Of a DNA stretch of 64,000 bases, positions 11,702-26,700 are shown piece by piece. The stretch's first letter is position 1. Every line of letters begins with the position of its first letter. The DNA is taken from NCBI GenBank assembly GCA_037389465.1, contig JAZARR010000250.1:4201001-4265000 (forward strand), given 5' to 3'. Under the pieces are notes generated by a model that searched no databases, was not told where the DNA came from, and worked only from the letters and a program-made list of their open reading frames with translations. Position numbers and translations under genes: made by a program. The DNA comes from Baylisascaris procyonis. Its lineage: Eukaryota > Nematoda > Chromadorea > Rhabditida > Ascarididae.

Positions 11702-14700
11702 TCATAAAATATGCATGACAGATTCCTCGGATGGAAAACTTTCCCTTCATGAATAAAAGACTTCCTTTAGTAAAACACATTGCCTGATTCTTGAAGAAAA
11801 GGCAAGCTTCTTTTGTTTGCAAGAGCTCTTTTTAGAAAAGACTAAAAATAGAAGATCCATTCAAATCAGTAGATTCTACCCTGCCAACTCGACTGCCGCT
11901 CTTTTCCGTTCATCTCAATATATATCATAAGCATTCATTTCTGCCAAACATTCCATACCTAGCGAGAACTTATTCGATGGGAATTCCATTTGACTTAGTG
12001 GTCATTCGTGTTTGATCACTTCACATTACAAATAGCAACTAATAAGTATATTGCAACATTTGTTTGTAAAATATCGTATGCCCCGCATAGCCTTTCATTT
12101 TGGGAATACGGCATATCCGTTTGCTGGTCACATTTAATGACAAATATCTGGAGTTCAGATATATTTCACTTGCATAGGTTTCGTTCTTTTATAAGGTGTT
12201 TCTTAGATCCTAAAAACTCGATTATAAAACTCGCCTCAAGATCATTTGCCTACGCGGTTTAGAATATTGCGAGGTTATATTCGATCACGCACTCTATTAT
12301 TTTAAAATTACGAAAGATTTGTGTTATGACCTTTACATAACAGTTCCTGACAAGCATATCACTAGCAGCGATGAGCAAATATTGAAAGATGAAGGAGCAC
12401 ACTCAAATAGGGCAGCCTCCAGTCTACCCAACACAAACTCTGAGTTCATTGTAAAAATTTGACAGGTCCATAAAGTGTTACAAGCATTTGAAAATACACC
12501 TGAACGCGTCAGCGAAAATAGCAAACAGTGCCCACTTATGATGAGTCAGCCACTCATGTGCTTTTCAGTGTTGCGCTTTCCTTGAAAACTTGACACCATG
12601 ATAGATAAAAAGATGTGGCAATATTCAACATCGCATCTGGATCGGAATTTCAGAAGGCTTAAGCCTGGTCTCAATAGTGTCATAGATATATATCTCTATC
12701 AAATGTCTTTTCGGTTTGGTTCCATCTGGTACGCGCCCAGTTGCAGTCTCCAACTAACTTGGCATATTTGCGCATTCAACAATGTTTTACTTTCTTAAGT
12801 ACCTTATGATTTGATTGTAAAAGCAGGAAGTTGAACCGTCTTCATGCACTCATCTAAGGGGCTTCGACTTGCATAAGCTCGCTAATGTGAATCATAAAGC
12901 ATTGAAATGCTGGTATTGCAAATGTATTCACTGCACACTTTTTTCTTTTCTCACCTTTCGCATGCTATATATTTGCATATTACTCACTCATATTCCATTA
13001 CTTTATCATATATGTTCTATTTGCCGATATGTTGATTAACGTTTAGTTTATTTTTCATATTTCGTTGATTTCACCAGCAGTTTTTTTATTCAGTCTTAAT
13101 AAAGACTTTATTGGCACAGTTACCGCTATGCTTACTATCATATCAAGGCATAATGAGAACGATATGAGGCGCGTTGAATATTATTAAAATTATTGTCAAT
13201 TTTCGGCAGAGTTCACCACTTAGGTGATTGTAAAATTGCATAAAAGAGTTATTATCACCATTGATTTATATTTTTTTTTTTTTTGGTGGCCGCTTCATGC
13301 CGTCTAACCGATGCTAAAATCGAAGTGTACCATATATGTATTTCTCGTACTCCCCCTTCAAGAAGATCGAAGTCTGCATCATCTTACCACTTGCTCATTA
13401 ATTTGCAACTCTATCGTATTTACATAAAGAACGGTCTTATCCACACGACCGAAGTTTTTCACTTCCTCGAAATATTGTTCAAAGTTCCCTTCGATCGCTT
13501 GTTCTGTTTGTTAGCTACAGAACTTGTATTCGTGATGGGTGTACTATTTTTGTGTTTTTCATTATTTTACTATTTTTTGTTTCTACTTAATTAGCTCATC
13601 GTACCTGTAGTGTTTACATTAGTGCGCTTTCTTTCATCAGAACATTAACAGACACAGTTGTGAATTAGAATGCTCTCATTTTTAAGTCTTGCTGCTATCT
13701 TACGTCATTCTTTCACCCCCTCTCTTTTAGAATAATCAAAAACACAAAACAGTTGTCTTTAACTACCAATATTGCACAAAGACTTGTAATCGCGTTTAAA
13801 ACCTGTCGAGCTGACTCCGACAATTGAGGAAATATAGTGATATCAAGGGGCAGTGGCAATGAGCAATGAGGAGGCATGGAGAAAACTTAGGAGGAAGTTA
13901 GCTTTCTACGCAACAATTTGAGTTTTTCTCAAAAAAAAAAACGACAAGGGGAGGGTTAATTGCAAATATTTTTGGTATCCCCCATCTCTGCCCACACTAA
14001 TTCTTTTGCTTTCATTGTATATCATTTCAACGAAAGAAATTATTTATTGCATTTGATGTGTGATACGTGAATAGGCGCATATACGTTTCGCTTGCAACTG
14101 ATGGCTCGGCAGGTGTGATAACAAAATTTTATTGATCACATGTCGCTCGCCGTTTTTGTGTAATACGTTAATTTCACCGTCGTCGTCGTCTATTATGGGG
14201 GAAAGTGAGGACAATGAAGAAACCAAGCAATCACATAAAGCACTCCTAGATGCAGCATGATTCCAACATGATATGGGAATGCAAAAGCTTGATCACATTT
14301 AGCCATATCATCATTCTGTCTCAGATCGAAAGTATTTAGCGGATTAGCTAAAAGGTTGCCAAAAAAAGGTAAAAAACTAACATCATATAAACATAATTCT
14401 AGCGATCTCTCAAATTTTAAATCTCATTTGCGACGTTCGGTGGATGAGAGGATCAAGAAACGGTGTGATAAAAACATTACACGTCTTCGATGTTTATGAT
14501 CAGAAAGAAAAACACCCGAATGGCTGAATCGCTGCAAACGAGGCGTCAAAAAATAATTTAACTGCTTGCGGGCGGGGCAATAACCGAATGTTTATTCGTC
14601 GTTGCCCCTATCTTGATCGCTGTGAGTGCGTTGGTACAGCACCGAACATTGTATAGCTCGAAGCGACAGCTATAGAAGAAGCAATCATCACATGCAACCA

Positions 14701-17700
14701 TTGATGCTCCAATACTTCAATAGGTGCAGAGAAATATCACCGATACTTTTCGTCTGTTCGATCAGAAACTTCCTCGGATCGCTCTTTTTTTTTCCTGCCT
14801 TACTGCTATTCTAGTTCACCTTGTATACAGCCTGCATTAGCACTACTCCATTAAGTACTGTTGATATCGGTACTATCCTTTATGTTTGATTCTTAATTAT
14901 TGCGCCTATTCCACTGCACAACGCTGTCTATTCACTTGTATTAGTGCTATCTGACCGGACACTGAAGGCGTCGACAGATATCGAAAGAAAGTGGTGCAAT
15001 GTCTTTAATGAAGCATTTTTTCGATGGCTCCAACTCATCGCACTCGAAACATTCCAGGTAAATGGCATTCGCTCTATGCAACTGCAGCTATTTCTTACAT
15101 GCCACTTCATGTAACTTAATCGTTGGATGTATCTTCTTAGAAAGAATAATATTTACTTGCGGTGTATTCTCGATATCGAGTGTTTATAGCAGTCTATCGT
15201 AGATTCTCACATTTTCATTGTTATTCCTGTCGTTTAATCATTGAATCAAACTGCTATCTCCTTTCTGTTATTCCCGCTATTCTATATAAAACCTATTCCG
15301 TCCATTTCTTTATGTTCCTTTCCAAAATTTAGTGAAACTATATCGTAATAAGTAAAGAGGAACGCTTCCTGTACAGCCTCTCGCAATATAAATGGTGATA
15401 TTCGTTGAAGAGATTTTTTTCGTTTCGACGCAAATATAACATTTTTAAAAAAATAGTTTTTTAGAATTGTTTTGGAGGGTTTTGCTTCATTTTCACGAAC
15501 TTTGTTGCGTATTTAGGGGATGATATGATTTTGAAAGCGCTAATAGATGATATCCTCGAAGTGACTCCCGAAAATCGATTTCATTCATTGGCGAGGTCAC
15601 AGCTGTGGCTCCATTTTTCTTATGAGTTATTCCATTCATTTGCTTCTTTATTTCTTCATTAACATCTGCATATAAAAGCTCTGATTTTATTTTAATGCTT
15701 TTGGAAGAAGAAGAGACCATCAGTGATTAATAAGTCATTCCCATATGCCTTTCTGTATGTTTATAAATCCGTAACGTATTCCTCACTAATGAACAATAAC
15801 CGCAACTATGAAATTTGATGAGCCCAGTTTATGGCTTATTTTCAATCGCAAATTTTTGATGTTCGAAGCATAGATTTCTGGATTCTTCGTGAATATCTAA
15901 GCTTTATGAGGATGTAGAAGGTTTTTGACTGTTGTAATGTCATATGTTTTATGTCTAATGTGTAAATCACACGATTAAACGAATCCCTGAGACATAGATG
16001 TTTTACTGCCGGCCAGCATCGGTAGGAAACCTGAGATGAAGGGAAACGGAAAGGTGAACCCCGTAAGGCAAGAATTTCAATCTTCGGTGTTGTCAAACTG
16101 TCACCAAACTTCACTTGCGTACATCTGAAGGCTATTTAACTATAAAGCGCCATTTTTGAACATAATTTCACTCTTGGGGGTGTTCATATAGCAATCGCGC
16201 TGTGCCACAATTGTTCGCTATTTGTTGTTGCCATCCTCAACTCAATCGTCCATGTCGTCAAAGCTATTCCTAATTCACTGTGGCAACAGCTAGCTGCCTT
16301 ACGTCGTATGTTCAGTATCCTTCTATCTCACTATTGCCAATCCCCATAACTTTTGCCCATATACTTTCTTAAGAATTTCATGGAAATTTGTATGAGATAG
16401 AAAGCGTATGGAAATATCTCGACAATAATTTTTTATGGAAGTTTACAAAGGAAGCCACGCGGCATCTGGGCACTCTTCAGTTTAAACTGAAATAACGTTA
16501 GCAGTATTGTACTAATTTATACAAAGCAAGGAAGGCGGGCGCATAGGAGGATCTTATCTTTTTGGAAATTAAGTTCAGGGATCATTGTTCAAAAATCAAA
16601 CTTCAAAAATTTCATCACAAATGCCATAATCTCGTTCTCAGCGATCCAACCGGTGTAAAGTGCGGTTTTCGATCGCAAAATACCTACGACTTTTTCGGCA
16701 CTTTTGAAGCGTTTATAACTTCCATCTCGGTTGATGGATTACCATAAAGTTGGTGTATTTGATCATCACATGATGCACACATTCTACTCAACAAAGTTTC
16801 CTAACTCCATAGCTGAGTTGAAAATACCGGGACATACACGCACACGCAGACGCATACACACATGCAAACAACACACATAGACGTCATCTCGCTACAGTGT
16901 CTTCCAAATGCATAGAAAAATTACTGAGTAATACTTAATTTTACCGTCTTGAACTTTTTGATGCAGTTTTAATGGCCGCCTGACTTCCGCCACGAAAAAT
17001 TCTTGTTTTCCCTTCGTTCATAAAAGAAATTCGTGAATATGCTATGCTGATAACTATGTTAACTTCTTTTATATTGCAGCCATCTTGGTGGAGATCATTC
17101 CTCTAAATCTAGTGTCTCGACTTATATGAACTTGAAAAATAAGATAGTTGTGTCATTACTAATGAAGTACTATTTTACTGTTGCAGTGTACGAAGGCAAC
17201 GGTTGTAGTGTCTGCTGACTGCAATTCATTCGATGCATTATTAATGAAATAACAATGAATCTTGCACTTTATTGAAATATCAATATTTGCAACGAAAAAA
17301 GTCTGTGATAATCCATCATCTCAATTTTTGCAAATGATTGAGAAATTCCAGGAAAGTGATTCGTTAAATTGATTTTTTTTCAATTTCTCCTTGCAAAAAT
17401 TTCGGCATTTTAGTTTGCCTTATTCTCTTTGGAATTACATTTTTTTTTTCGCCCTTTGTATTGAAAATTTCATGGGACATTTAGCGGTGAGAGAATGTTG
17501 CAGAATGTATGCAATTTTATGGAATGTCAAGAATAACAGTATATCAGGGAATTGCACCGACAAAACACTGCATTAGATGTGTTGCATCGATAAGGCAGAA
17601 AGTGCCATCGTTTTATGGCTGAACAGAGTGTGCAGTTTCTTTACAGCATCCAACTCATTGCACTTTTATTTATTTCGTTCATTATAGCTGCAATCGATAC

Positions 17701-19470
17701 TTTCAGCGTTACAAAAACATATTACTGGAAGAATCTTTGTGAGAGCGAACAATTTTGCGATGAATTCTAGTGAATAGCATTCCGCACCTCTCTAATAACA
17801 TAAAATACACAACCACAAAGATTGTAGAAAAGGAATACGGTAAACTTCAACTGTGATTTGCTAACAAAGCTATTACAAAATAGCAAATGCCTAATGTGTA
17901 ATTCAAAAAGCTTCGTCAAGCTATGTAAAATCAACAGCAACAAACGGGGACAGTTCAATTCCGACACAGTTCAAATGCGTCAGTTGCTCAAGTATAGCTT
18001 ATTAGCCTTTCTTGTTGCTTTCAGTTACGTTGTTATGGTCACAGTGATAATCGAATCTGTATTTATAACGCATAATCGCATAAAGTGATCGTATAACACA
18101 AAGACAACAAATGCATCGATGTTATATTCGTCTAAGATGGCCGTATCGCCAGTCGCTATCGTTATAGTTATAGTGAATGTTCTGTCTAAATCATCGCTAA
18201 ATCTTTGAAAAAGTTGATTACTTGTAGCTTTAAATTTTATTATCTTATTTCGCAGAGTAATCATACTTAATTGGTTCTACCTTATCGCATATTTGCTCAC
18301 CCTCCCCTCCCCTTGGTCCCCCTCCTCCTCAGTTAGCGTAGTAGTTCTCCCAAACATAAAACTGTTGTCGCGATTATTTATGCATTGTTTATAGAATTTT
18401 TTAAATATTCACTCAACTGCTCTACCTACGTCTTTTTCACTGTCCTTTCGAATGAACTGGAATATTTTCATTCATTTATAGAAGTCTCTATATTCAACGA
18501 TGTGATTAGGTTCCCTGAGGTTATAGGATGAATGACAGCGATTTAATATCCCCACAATACGTTCGTATTCTTTTTTTGCAGTGATTGGTGGGAAGTTTCT
18601 GATTGTTGGTGAAGTATAACTGTTAATGAGCATAACAGTAACTCTGACGGTGGCAAGCTCTTAACGTGATACAAGAATAGTGAGCAATCGATTGCAATCT
18701 CTTCAACGTATAAAAAGCCGATTTGAGCCAGATTACATTAGCTTGCTTCGTTTCCCCAATCTCTGAGAATAGCTTTTACTTGCTTTAATCACATCCCGAG
18801 TTGGTTCTGCAGGAGGATTAATAATCACCAAGTATCACCTTATTCCCTTTGCTACTTTATTTATCTGCTCATTTCTGCCAGAAATTTTCACATCATCTTA
18901 GTGTTACGTCGTTTCCTGTATACCTCAGCATGTCGTCGCCTATACCACATATTCGCTGCAAATCCTTATTTACTACTACCAACACACTCTATTTGTTATT
19001 AGCAAAATGAATCTCGTTATCAGCTGAATGGACGGGACCTGCAGGATCATTGGAGATCACCATGTTATCACGTGTATGTGTTCGGCTGAATCCTATAAAA
19101 GAATACGAACAGCACTGAATGGACGCACACTCTTTAACAATTACCTACTTCAATTAACATTTATTTCGAAATTTCTCTTCGCTTTCCATGCTGACTTAAG
19201 AGGTAACGCCTCGTCATGCCGATCACTGTTATCATCTGGATTTAACTTATCAACGATCTTCTTCCCTAAATGCAGGTACCTGATGGCAATATCCTGGCCT
19301 TTATCTAACTACAAAATTATGGGACAGCCTATCGTCCCACGTTTTCTGGAAGGATTGGTCGGAAATTCCTGAAAGTGCCAATGTTTGTGGAATATTTTTT
19401 ACGGAATGCATGCTGGCAGTTAGATGCATCTAGCTGTATCATACTAGTTATATATTATACATACACCATC
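11702..19470. other. No recognisable gene
   Basis: AT-rich with scattered open frames of 60-103 codons on both strands (for example 13283-13594 plus, 14044-14226 minus, 15493-15720 minus, 15842-16114 minus, 19028-19372 plus). Several are protein-like in composition but none has convincing splice context or recognised family, so they are not called. A degenerate CA-rich run lies at about 16838-16878. Confidence 0.4.
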
Positions 19471-19473
19471 GTT

Positions 19474-19520
19474 GGCGCGTAATAATTTTTTTGGCGCGTA
19501 ATAATTTTTTTAGCGCGTAA
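19474..19520. repeat. Three tandem copies of a 19-base unit
   Basis: GGCGCGTAATAATTTTTTT begins at 19474 and 19493. A third, partial copy (AGCGCGTAA) begins at 19512. Confidence 0.85.
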
Positions 19521-19790
19521 TGGATCGTGGATCGATAGACCCCTCTCATCGTTAATCCGTATAAATATCTCATAAATTTTTGTAAATAGCGAGGAAGTCG
19601 CTTTCCAGCAATTTTGTTCAACGAGAAGTGAAGACTTGTAGCCACGAAGCTTCACATCGTTTTTCATGTTTTTAGCTTTCCAGCATTATCAGATTCCATG
19701 TCATCTGGTTTAGTTTTTTTCTGGTTTTCATCAGTATGAGGCAATCTTTTCAGCCTTATGGTTCGTGACTTTCAGCCTTATTTCAGCTTT

Positions 19791-19823
19791 TGCAAGAAAC
19801 GAAATGATACTTCGTTTCTTGCA
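19791..19823. repeat. Perfect 13-bp inverted repeat (hairpin)
   Basis: TGCAAGAAACGAA (19791-19803) pairs exactly with TTCGTTTCTTGCA (19811-19823) across a 7-base loop. Confidence 0.88.
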
Positions 19824-19829
19824 CGAATG

Positions 19830-22800
19830 AGGTATCGTTCTTTTTGTTGGATCGCTTTATAAATTCAATTTTGAGGATAAACTATATTTCGGCTTACATG
19901 TGGATTCTCGCATGTGGTTTCGTTTCCCTCAGCATGGAGTTGAGGATGAGCTATAATCGATTTGCATTACTCTTTCAATCTTTAGATTTTCGCACTGCTT
20001 TTTCCTTTTCGCATTTGTGCCATAAACTTTTATTAGGATTTCCGATTTCATTTGACTCACTATTATTTTCTTCGTTTTATGGTTTTCTATAGTTTAGTTT
20101 CCAATGATGATTTCTTTTCTCCGATCACCGTCTTATTTCACAAGGTGAATAGTTTTCACACATTTTCGTTCTCATATGATAGGATTTACCTTAATTAGCG
20201 TCACAACGACAAAATTTTCGTGTCTTCCTCAAATCATAAAGGTTTATGCCTATTTCGTATATTGGTAACTATGACAATTTCGCATTGCCTGCATTTAAAG
20301 TATGGTTTATGGTTTGCTTTTTATTGCTGAGCTACAAGTGCCAACAGAATTTCAATTTGGTCGTCTCTGGCGTGATGTATATGCTCTGATTGATGTTTAT
20401 GTGAATCAATATGCAAGCTAACTTAACTGTTGGTGTTTGTCAACCGCTTGGTGTTGTTTTAAAAAGTTGAACTGAAACTGAAATTATGTCAATGTGAAAT
20501 TGCTAATTAAATATCACTCTGAGATCGTTTCCTATTCTTCAGCAACAGAAAAACATGGAAAGAAAATACATTTTAAAAAGCCGTTCATTCGAAGAAATAT
20601 ATTCAAAAGAATTGCCCATCAAAAAAATATTTCCGACTATTGAATAAATTAAATATATCTCTGTACTCTGTATATTAGATGTCCAGTTAAATATCAGAAA
20701 AAAGGAAAACGAGAGCGGATAGTCAAAAATAAAAACATCGCTTTTTTGATGTTATTCTTCGCTGTTCCCATCAGTGGCTGCTACTTTTTGTTGTTATTCT
20801 CTGAAAATTGAATTCATCACGTTTTCTAAACAAAAATTCGCACGAGAATTCCATTTCATCAATATGCAGCAAGTCAATAGAAATTTATCGATGCGTATTT
20901 AGAACGTTCTGAATGGTCAATGTGAACGATGCATCGACCGTCAAACGCGAATTGCAAATTATAAAAACGCATTGAAAAAAAAAAAAACTTCACTATATGC
21001 AATAAAATAGGCTAACAAAAATGGGATTCCTCGAAGTCGTTATTCCCTTTTTGGAAAAAAACCCAAATCCGTTGCAGAATCTTTCATGGGCAGTTCTTCC
21101 ATAGAATCACTCTGCACTAATGTGAATTTGGCCTCAATTTCATGTGACTTCGTTACCGCAGTGATTGCAATCCCTTAATTTGCTATTCATTTCGATTAAG
21201 GCTCCGTCTGATGTATATTTTTTATGTACTCCTCTAAAGCATTCCCTATCTCCATCCATGTGAACACAATGTACTAACATTTTGAGATTTGCTTTTTTAT
21301 GAAAAAAAGAGTTCTGAAGTAATTTTAAGTGTTTATTCTTCTGTTTTATCATATTATTTCAAATCATTCATCGTTATCACAGCCAGTTACGTAGAAAGTT
21401 TTCGCGTATGAGATCTTTCACTGTACTGAAGAAACAGCATTCAATTTGAACCAAGTTCGCAATATGCTGCATCCACCTTTGCTGATATTCCTTCTAAAAA
21501 GTTGTGCGGACAGAAGATTACACAGAAATATATCAATTCTCACTTCTATATATTTCAATGTGTATTCAGCTGTTATCAATCACTTTCATTGATCGATTGG
21601 AGATTTATAGGGTTCTTTTTTGTTTTGATAAAAGAAATCGTGCGGCTTCACACTGAAGTGATGAAGGAATCGATAAATTGTTGACAAATCCTTGATTTTT
21701 CTTTTTAGAAGCATTTCGTGGACCCTTTTTAATGCATTCCCATTGACTTTGTTTCTTAGACGCTTCCCAAGTTTTTTTTTTTTTTTTGAAATCTTTCCAA
21801 GGTATTTTATTTCGATGACATGGAAGGTATTTTTGATTAGTTGATTTGACGCTATATGCGTTGGACTGACTACACTCTGTTATAAGCTTTTTCTGTTGTT
21901 ATTATGGAAAGTGATATTTTGAACGGTTAACGAAAGAAATCTCTTTTTTTTTTTTACTTTTGAGGGATCTTTTTAATTCTTTCACTTTCATCCTTGCATA
22001 TTCGTAGAAATTATCCAATTATTAATTTTATTTGAAAAAATGCGTTTATATTTTAATGGGATATGTCGGGCATTATCAGTTCTCGATTCACTAAAAAACT
22101 TAATTCCACTATCGATAATTTGGTGGTGTTGAATAAATTTGATATTTCATAATTCACTTCAATAGACAATTTAAATGGAATTCGTCTTAGCATATTCAAC
22201 GATCAATTTCATTGTCCGTTCCAAACATTTCGACTCGTTATATGCAACTCAGTTTGTTTATTGGCACTCTTATTACTTACTTCACGATTAATAATGCACT
22301 ATTGATGTTACTGTTGATATGATAGTGGCTCATCTTTTCAGATTTAAAAAAAAATTCTTTTTTAGGGTTTTAGGTTCCCGATCAATTCACTCAACATTGC
22401 ACTGGTAGCTTTAAGTGTTACCTCGTCTGCCTGATTATTGATAAATTCAAAGAGCATTTTTTAATGAGCATCCCTTCAAATAGGAAATTGAGAATACACT
22501 TTATTGGAACCTTCATCATTGTAATGACCTGTTCGCCGAAATATTGAAATCAACTCTGAGAAATAAATGATAGAATTGTTGGACAGCTAACGCATAATAT
22601 AGCTAAAAGTGTATGGGAATCAGGAGGGGAGGAGAGGGGAGAATTTAATGATGATACGAAGTGAGGGCTTATAGGCAAGAAGGTTCGTTAATTATCCTGT
22701 TCGTTGATTAAATCTATCATAATCGTTTTGCGGTCTTGATGACCCAAGTCACTTCTCTTTAATTCCCCGTGTGATGCCATAATTTACTCTTTATCCTGCA

Positions 22801-23675
22801 AAAACCCGATTATTAAACAACAAGCAAAAGTTTCGCTCTCAGTGGTTTTCTTTGTTATGCGATGATTCGTATTCATTTGAAACTTTCTTAAACGCGAACA
22901 TTTCATATTGTCGTATCGAATAGTTTTCTGCTCTTCACCTAAAACAAAAAGCAAATTAAGTTCCCGTAAGCTTGAAATGTAAAATGTTTCAGTTCATTAT
23001 CCCCTTGGGCATGCTTTCAATACGAGTAAAAACACAACGTTTAGAGCGCATTCATTTATCTTGTTTTTTTCAATGAATTTATTACGCTCTCGATGACGAG
23101 ATTTGTGCACTGAGTACTGTAGAATAATGTGAGATGGCATTATCGGTAGTCACTGTGAGATGTTCACAAAACTTGCATCCGAATAGATTTCTTTATTCAT
23201 GGAAAGCAACTTCTGAGAGAAACTGGTTCTTCTGAAAAATCCAAGGAGTGCCAGTCTGAGATCAATCCTGAAATTGAATGCTCTGTCAAAGTTTGGTATT
23301 GCGTTCCTATACCTTACGTGTGACCTTAGGAATATATGATCACAGTTTTCTGGATAATAAGCTAACGTTGGTGAATACACGCACACACACGAGTGCGATA
23401 ATATGAATCGATATATAAACACTATTCGGATCTAATCCATGCTGAAAAATGACTATAACCCTTGTTAACATTGCGTTCATTGACTGATAATCTGCTTATT
23501 AGATAATCTACCTATGCCTTTATATGGAAGTAACGTCACTATAATCGTAGTTGACAGCTGTCATAAGTTTCTCATAGAAATTTTAAAACTAGCAGCACAT
23601 CGCTTCAATTTCAACACGAGATCATATTATTTTTAGAATTGTTGGCCAAGCTATGCTAATTCATCGTTTCAAATA
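19830..23675. other. No recognisable gene
   Basis: AT-rich, T-runs, short frames only. The largest plus frame (19844-20092) and minus frames (21140-21352, 23150-23422) have no supporting splice signals or recognisable motifs. Confidence 0.4.
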
Positions 23676-23678
23676 ACG

Positions 23679-23760
23679 TAACCGATGAACTTTATTTGTA
23701 TAGACTCTATGGTATTTCAATAACCGATGAACGTTATTTGTATAGATTCTAGGATATCTC
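23679..23760. repeat. Direct duplication of about 40 bases
   Basis: TAACCGATGAAC...TATTTGTATAGA begins at 23679 and again at 23720/23721. The two copies differ at only a few positions across about 40 bases and are nearly adjacent. Confidence 0.8.
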
Positions 23761-23764
23761 TATA

Positions 23765-26700
23765 ATTCGTAGCAATAGCCGTTGAACCCTCCCATATGCT
23801 GCCGTTTCAATAAATACGCTTAAGCATTAGTATTTTTCCGAATAATAACTAGTACTCGCTAACATGTTCAGCAATGCTTTATATTGATTTAATGCCTATT
23901 GAGAAGCGTCTCCATTAGATTCTTCTTCAAATTGCCAAGTCAGAGCATCTTTTAGATATTTTTTTTGCATCATTTATCCAAATAAATTGCAAATCAATTG
24001 TTGTAATGTTTAAGGGTTTTACGTTGCGTGCATTCATTGCTAGTTTGAATAAATAAACGCGTAAAAAAATGGCGAATAATTGCAAAATTTGCAAATTCTA
24101 AAATAAAAAAGTTGCAGGAAAAGAATTGAGAAAATTTTCAAAAGTGATCTCAGTGAAGAGGGTCGTCAAATAGCGTTCCACTTGACGCCTTTATGGAATG
24201 AGCTCAAGAAGAAAACGACACTCTCGAAAAAAGTACATCACATTTTACCTTCATTGCTGATTAACCTCATCGCTTATGCACCCATCGTTTAATGCCACCC
24301 ACTAGCACATTGCCATCGAAATATAAAGCATTTTATTTGGACTTTTCTTCGCTTTGGGATTTTCCACGAGTCGCAGGAAAAATCGTTAGCAATGAGTTAG
24401 TTAAATTGGCCACACCTCAATTGAGTAAATTCTTTTACGTTGATGGTTTAGCAATGAAGTTTGCCTATTACTTCTAGAATCTGCACAAAATATTTTCCAA
24501 TTTTACTGTGCTACCTTTTGATAACATAGAGAAACTCCTTTCATTTCATCTCTTCTATCTAGTACTCGCATATTCCCACTCAGAGAAAACGTAGAGAAGT
24601 TATTGCGCATTATTCCAATGCAGAGAAAAACAGTTGTGTTGGAGGAGGATTAAAAAGATTGGAAAAAGATTGCAGCATCAAATCGATAACAATTTGACAA
24701 CCGAGATCACCACTTTACTAGAGTTATTTCGTTTTTGAGTTTCTTCATGTGTTTGAATTTTCAATTTTCAGAAACGAAACGATGCTCTAGTAAATCATCT
24801 TTGAACCTTTTAGCATCTGAAACTGATTCACTATTAAAGATCCTAAAAAGAAATTGATTACAACTGAGATTCTCTAGTGAAATAAGAACTTGAGCTGCAA
24901 TGCGCTAAGTGGCCTGCTACGCTACAACTCAGTAAGTAGAATTGTTATTTTCGCTTCCAAAATTAAAGAATCTTTGTTGTTGAAGATCCCCAGATCCAGA
25001 AATTCAGCAGCCGATCTCGAACTTTGGGGATCCTTAAAATTCTGGAATTGCCAAACAGAATTCTTTATGCCCTCCCCCCTCTCTGGTCCGCACTAGTGTT
25101 ATCGATTGCAATCTACACTCTAGTTGTCACTCAATGCTTCACAATCCAGGGATTCAAAAGGTTTAAGAATTAGTGAATTTCAGTAGTTCTGGAAGGAAAT
25201 CAATCATCTTTTATGTTAACAAACTCTCAGATGACCTTAGGCCCGCTAAACCATCAGAGGTATTTTCATTACTTTTCAACTTAACACTGCGCAAAGGTTT
25301 TAACCTGGAAAATGAATCGCCAGGCGTGGTGGCTCGACGAAGGATCCTAAATGCCTTCCTAATTCTTTCACTGCCCAGTTTTTGCATATTCTTCTTCATC
25401 ATGATTTCACGGTACCGGGTTTTTTAGTTCAAAGCGATTTCTAGCATCCTAGAAAAGTCGACCATTCAGATCTGCTAAATCATTTCAATTTCCGATTGCC
25501 GGTTGATTCATTCTGCTGATGAAGGGAGTAATGACTGTCCGAAATCACATCGAAAGCTTGCCGTAAAACTAAATATAAGCTTAATACTGATTTATAATAC
25601 AAGCGCGGCGATTGAGCTGATCAGACAGGTTGGATTTTACAGTTAACATCAAGCAATCATCAAAAATTTTCATGCAATTTTAATTCACTTTTTTCTTACC
25701 TTCAAACCGTGCAGTATGAGATTGCTTTGTTGCCGCAGTATGCAAAAAGTGCATGCTTTATACATCCCTTAGTGCGCGAAATGCGATAATTGTGGAAATG
25801 ACCTCTATAAGGACGCACTCTCATTTCAACTCGTGCTAAGGCCCATTTATATCGTTGTGATAGACGCATTCTCCTCTCTCGTTGTTATTTGCTTTTATGC
25901 GAATGTTTATGGAAAAATGCGGATTTCCTTAATATTTTAAGCTAATTTTTTGACTAGAAACCCGCGTTTCGAACTCAGTTTGTGTAAGTTTTTAGTAGAT
26001 AAGCATCTTTGATGCACTATTTTAATATTTGTTTTTTGCAAAGAGGCATTTTAACATCGATGATTTTATATGCATTTATTTACGAATATTTAGAATTTTT
26101 CTTCAAATTTTTTGTAAATTAGATGGTTTTAGCCGATTCATTCTCGAAGCGGACAACATTTAAGTGGTTATAAAATGAACTAAATTCACGAATATTCAGC
26201 TTCATTTTGAAGTAATTGCTTCAATTTCTGAGCATACTTAATTATAAATGCTTTATGACAGTGAAATTGACTGTTGATGCAAAAATATGTATTTGATAGA
26301 ATTCAAATTCAAATTGTTCTCATTGCGAAAACGTTTATTCGCTCTCAAAAATGAATTATGTGAACTCTCTTCATACATGTATCGTCCCATATGGAAGGTT
26401 AAAGAATTGCGCGCAATATGATGCATAGTGCAGTTTTAATAAATAGACGTTTGTTTCAAATAGGTGATGCCTGAGAGGCGATAATCTATTTTCGTATGGT
26501 ACTACAATTCTGAGTGCTAAATGCTTTGCTTCTTCTATCGGAATGTCTCGTTTAGACTATCTTTGTTTTGATAATATAATCATCTTCGTCTTCAATAATT
26601 ATAATCTTGTAACCCTAAAAGGTATTCTAATTTTTTCCACCTTACAAAAACTCCCTTCCGCTTGTTGAATTTCGTGCCCGCATCATTCCTGATAGTAAAG

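Noticed and set aside
16838..16878. CA-rich run
   Set aside because: Too degenerate and short to call as a distinct microsatellite.
19028..19372. 114-codon plus-strand frame with ATG
   Set aside because: Protein-like in places but no splice context or recognised motif.
25319..25335. CAGGCGTGGTGGCTC resembles the start of primate Alu
   Set aside because: The downstream Alu sequence is absent and the rest of the window is not mammalian; a short chance match.
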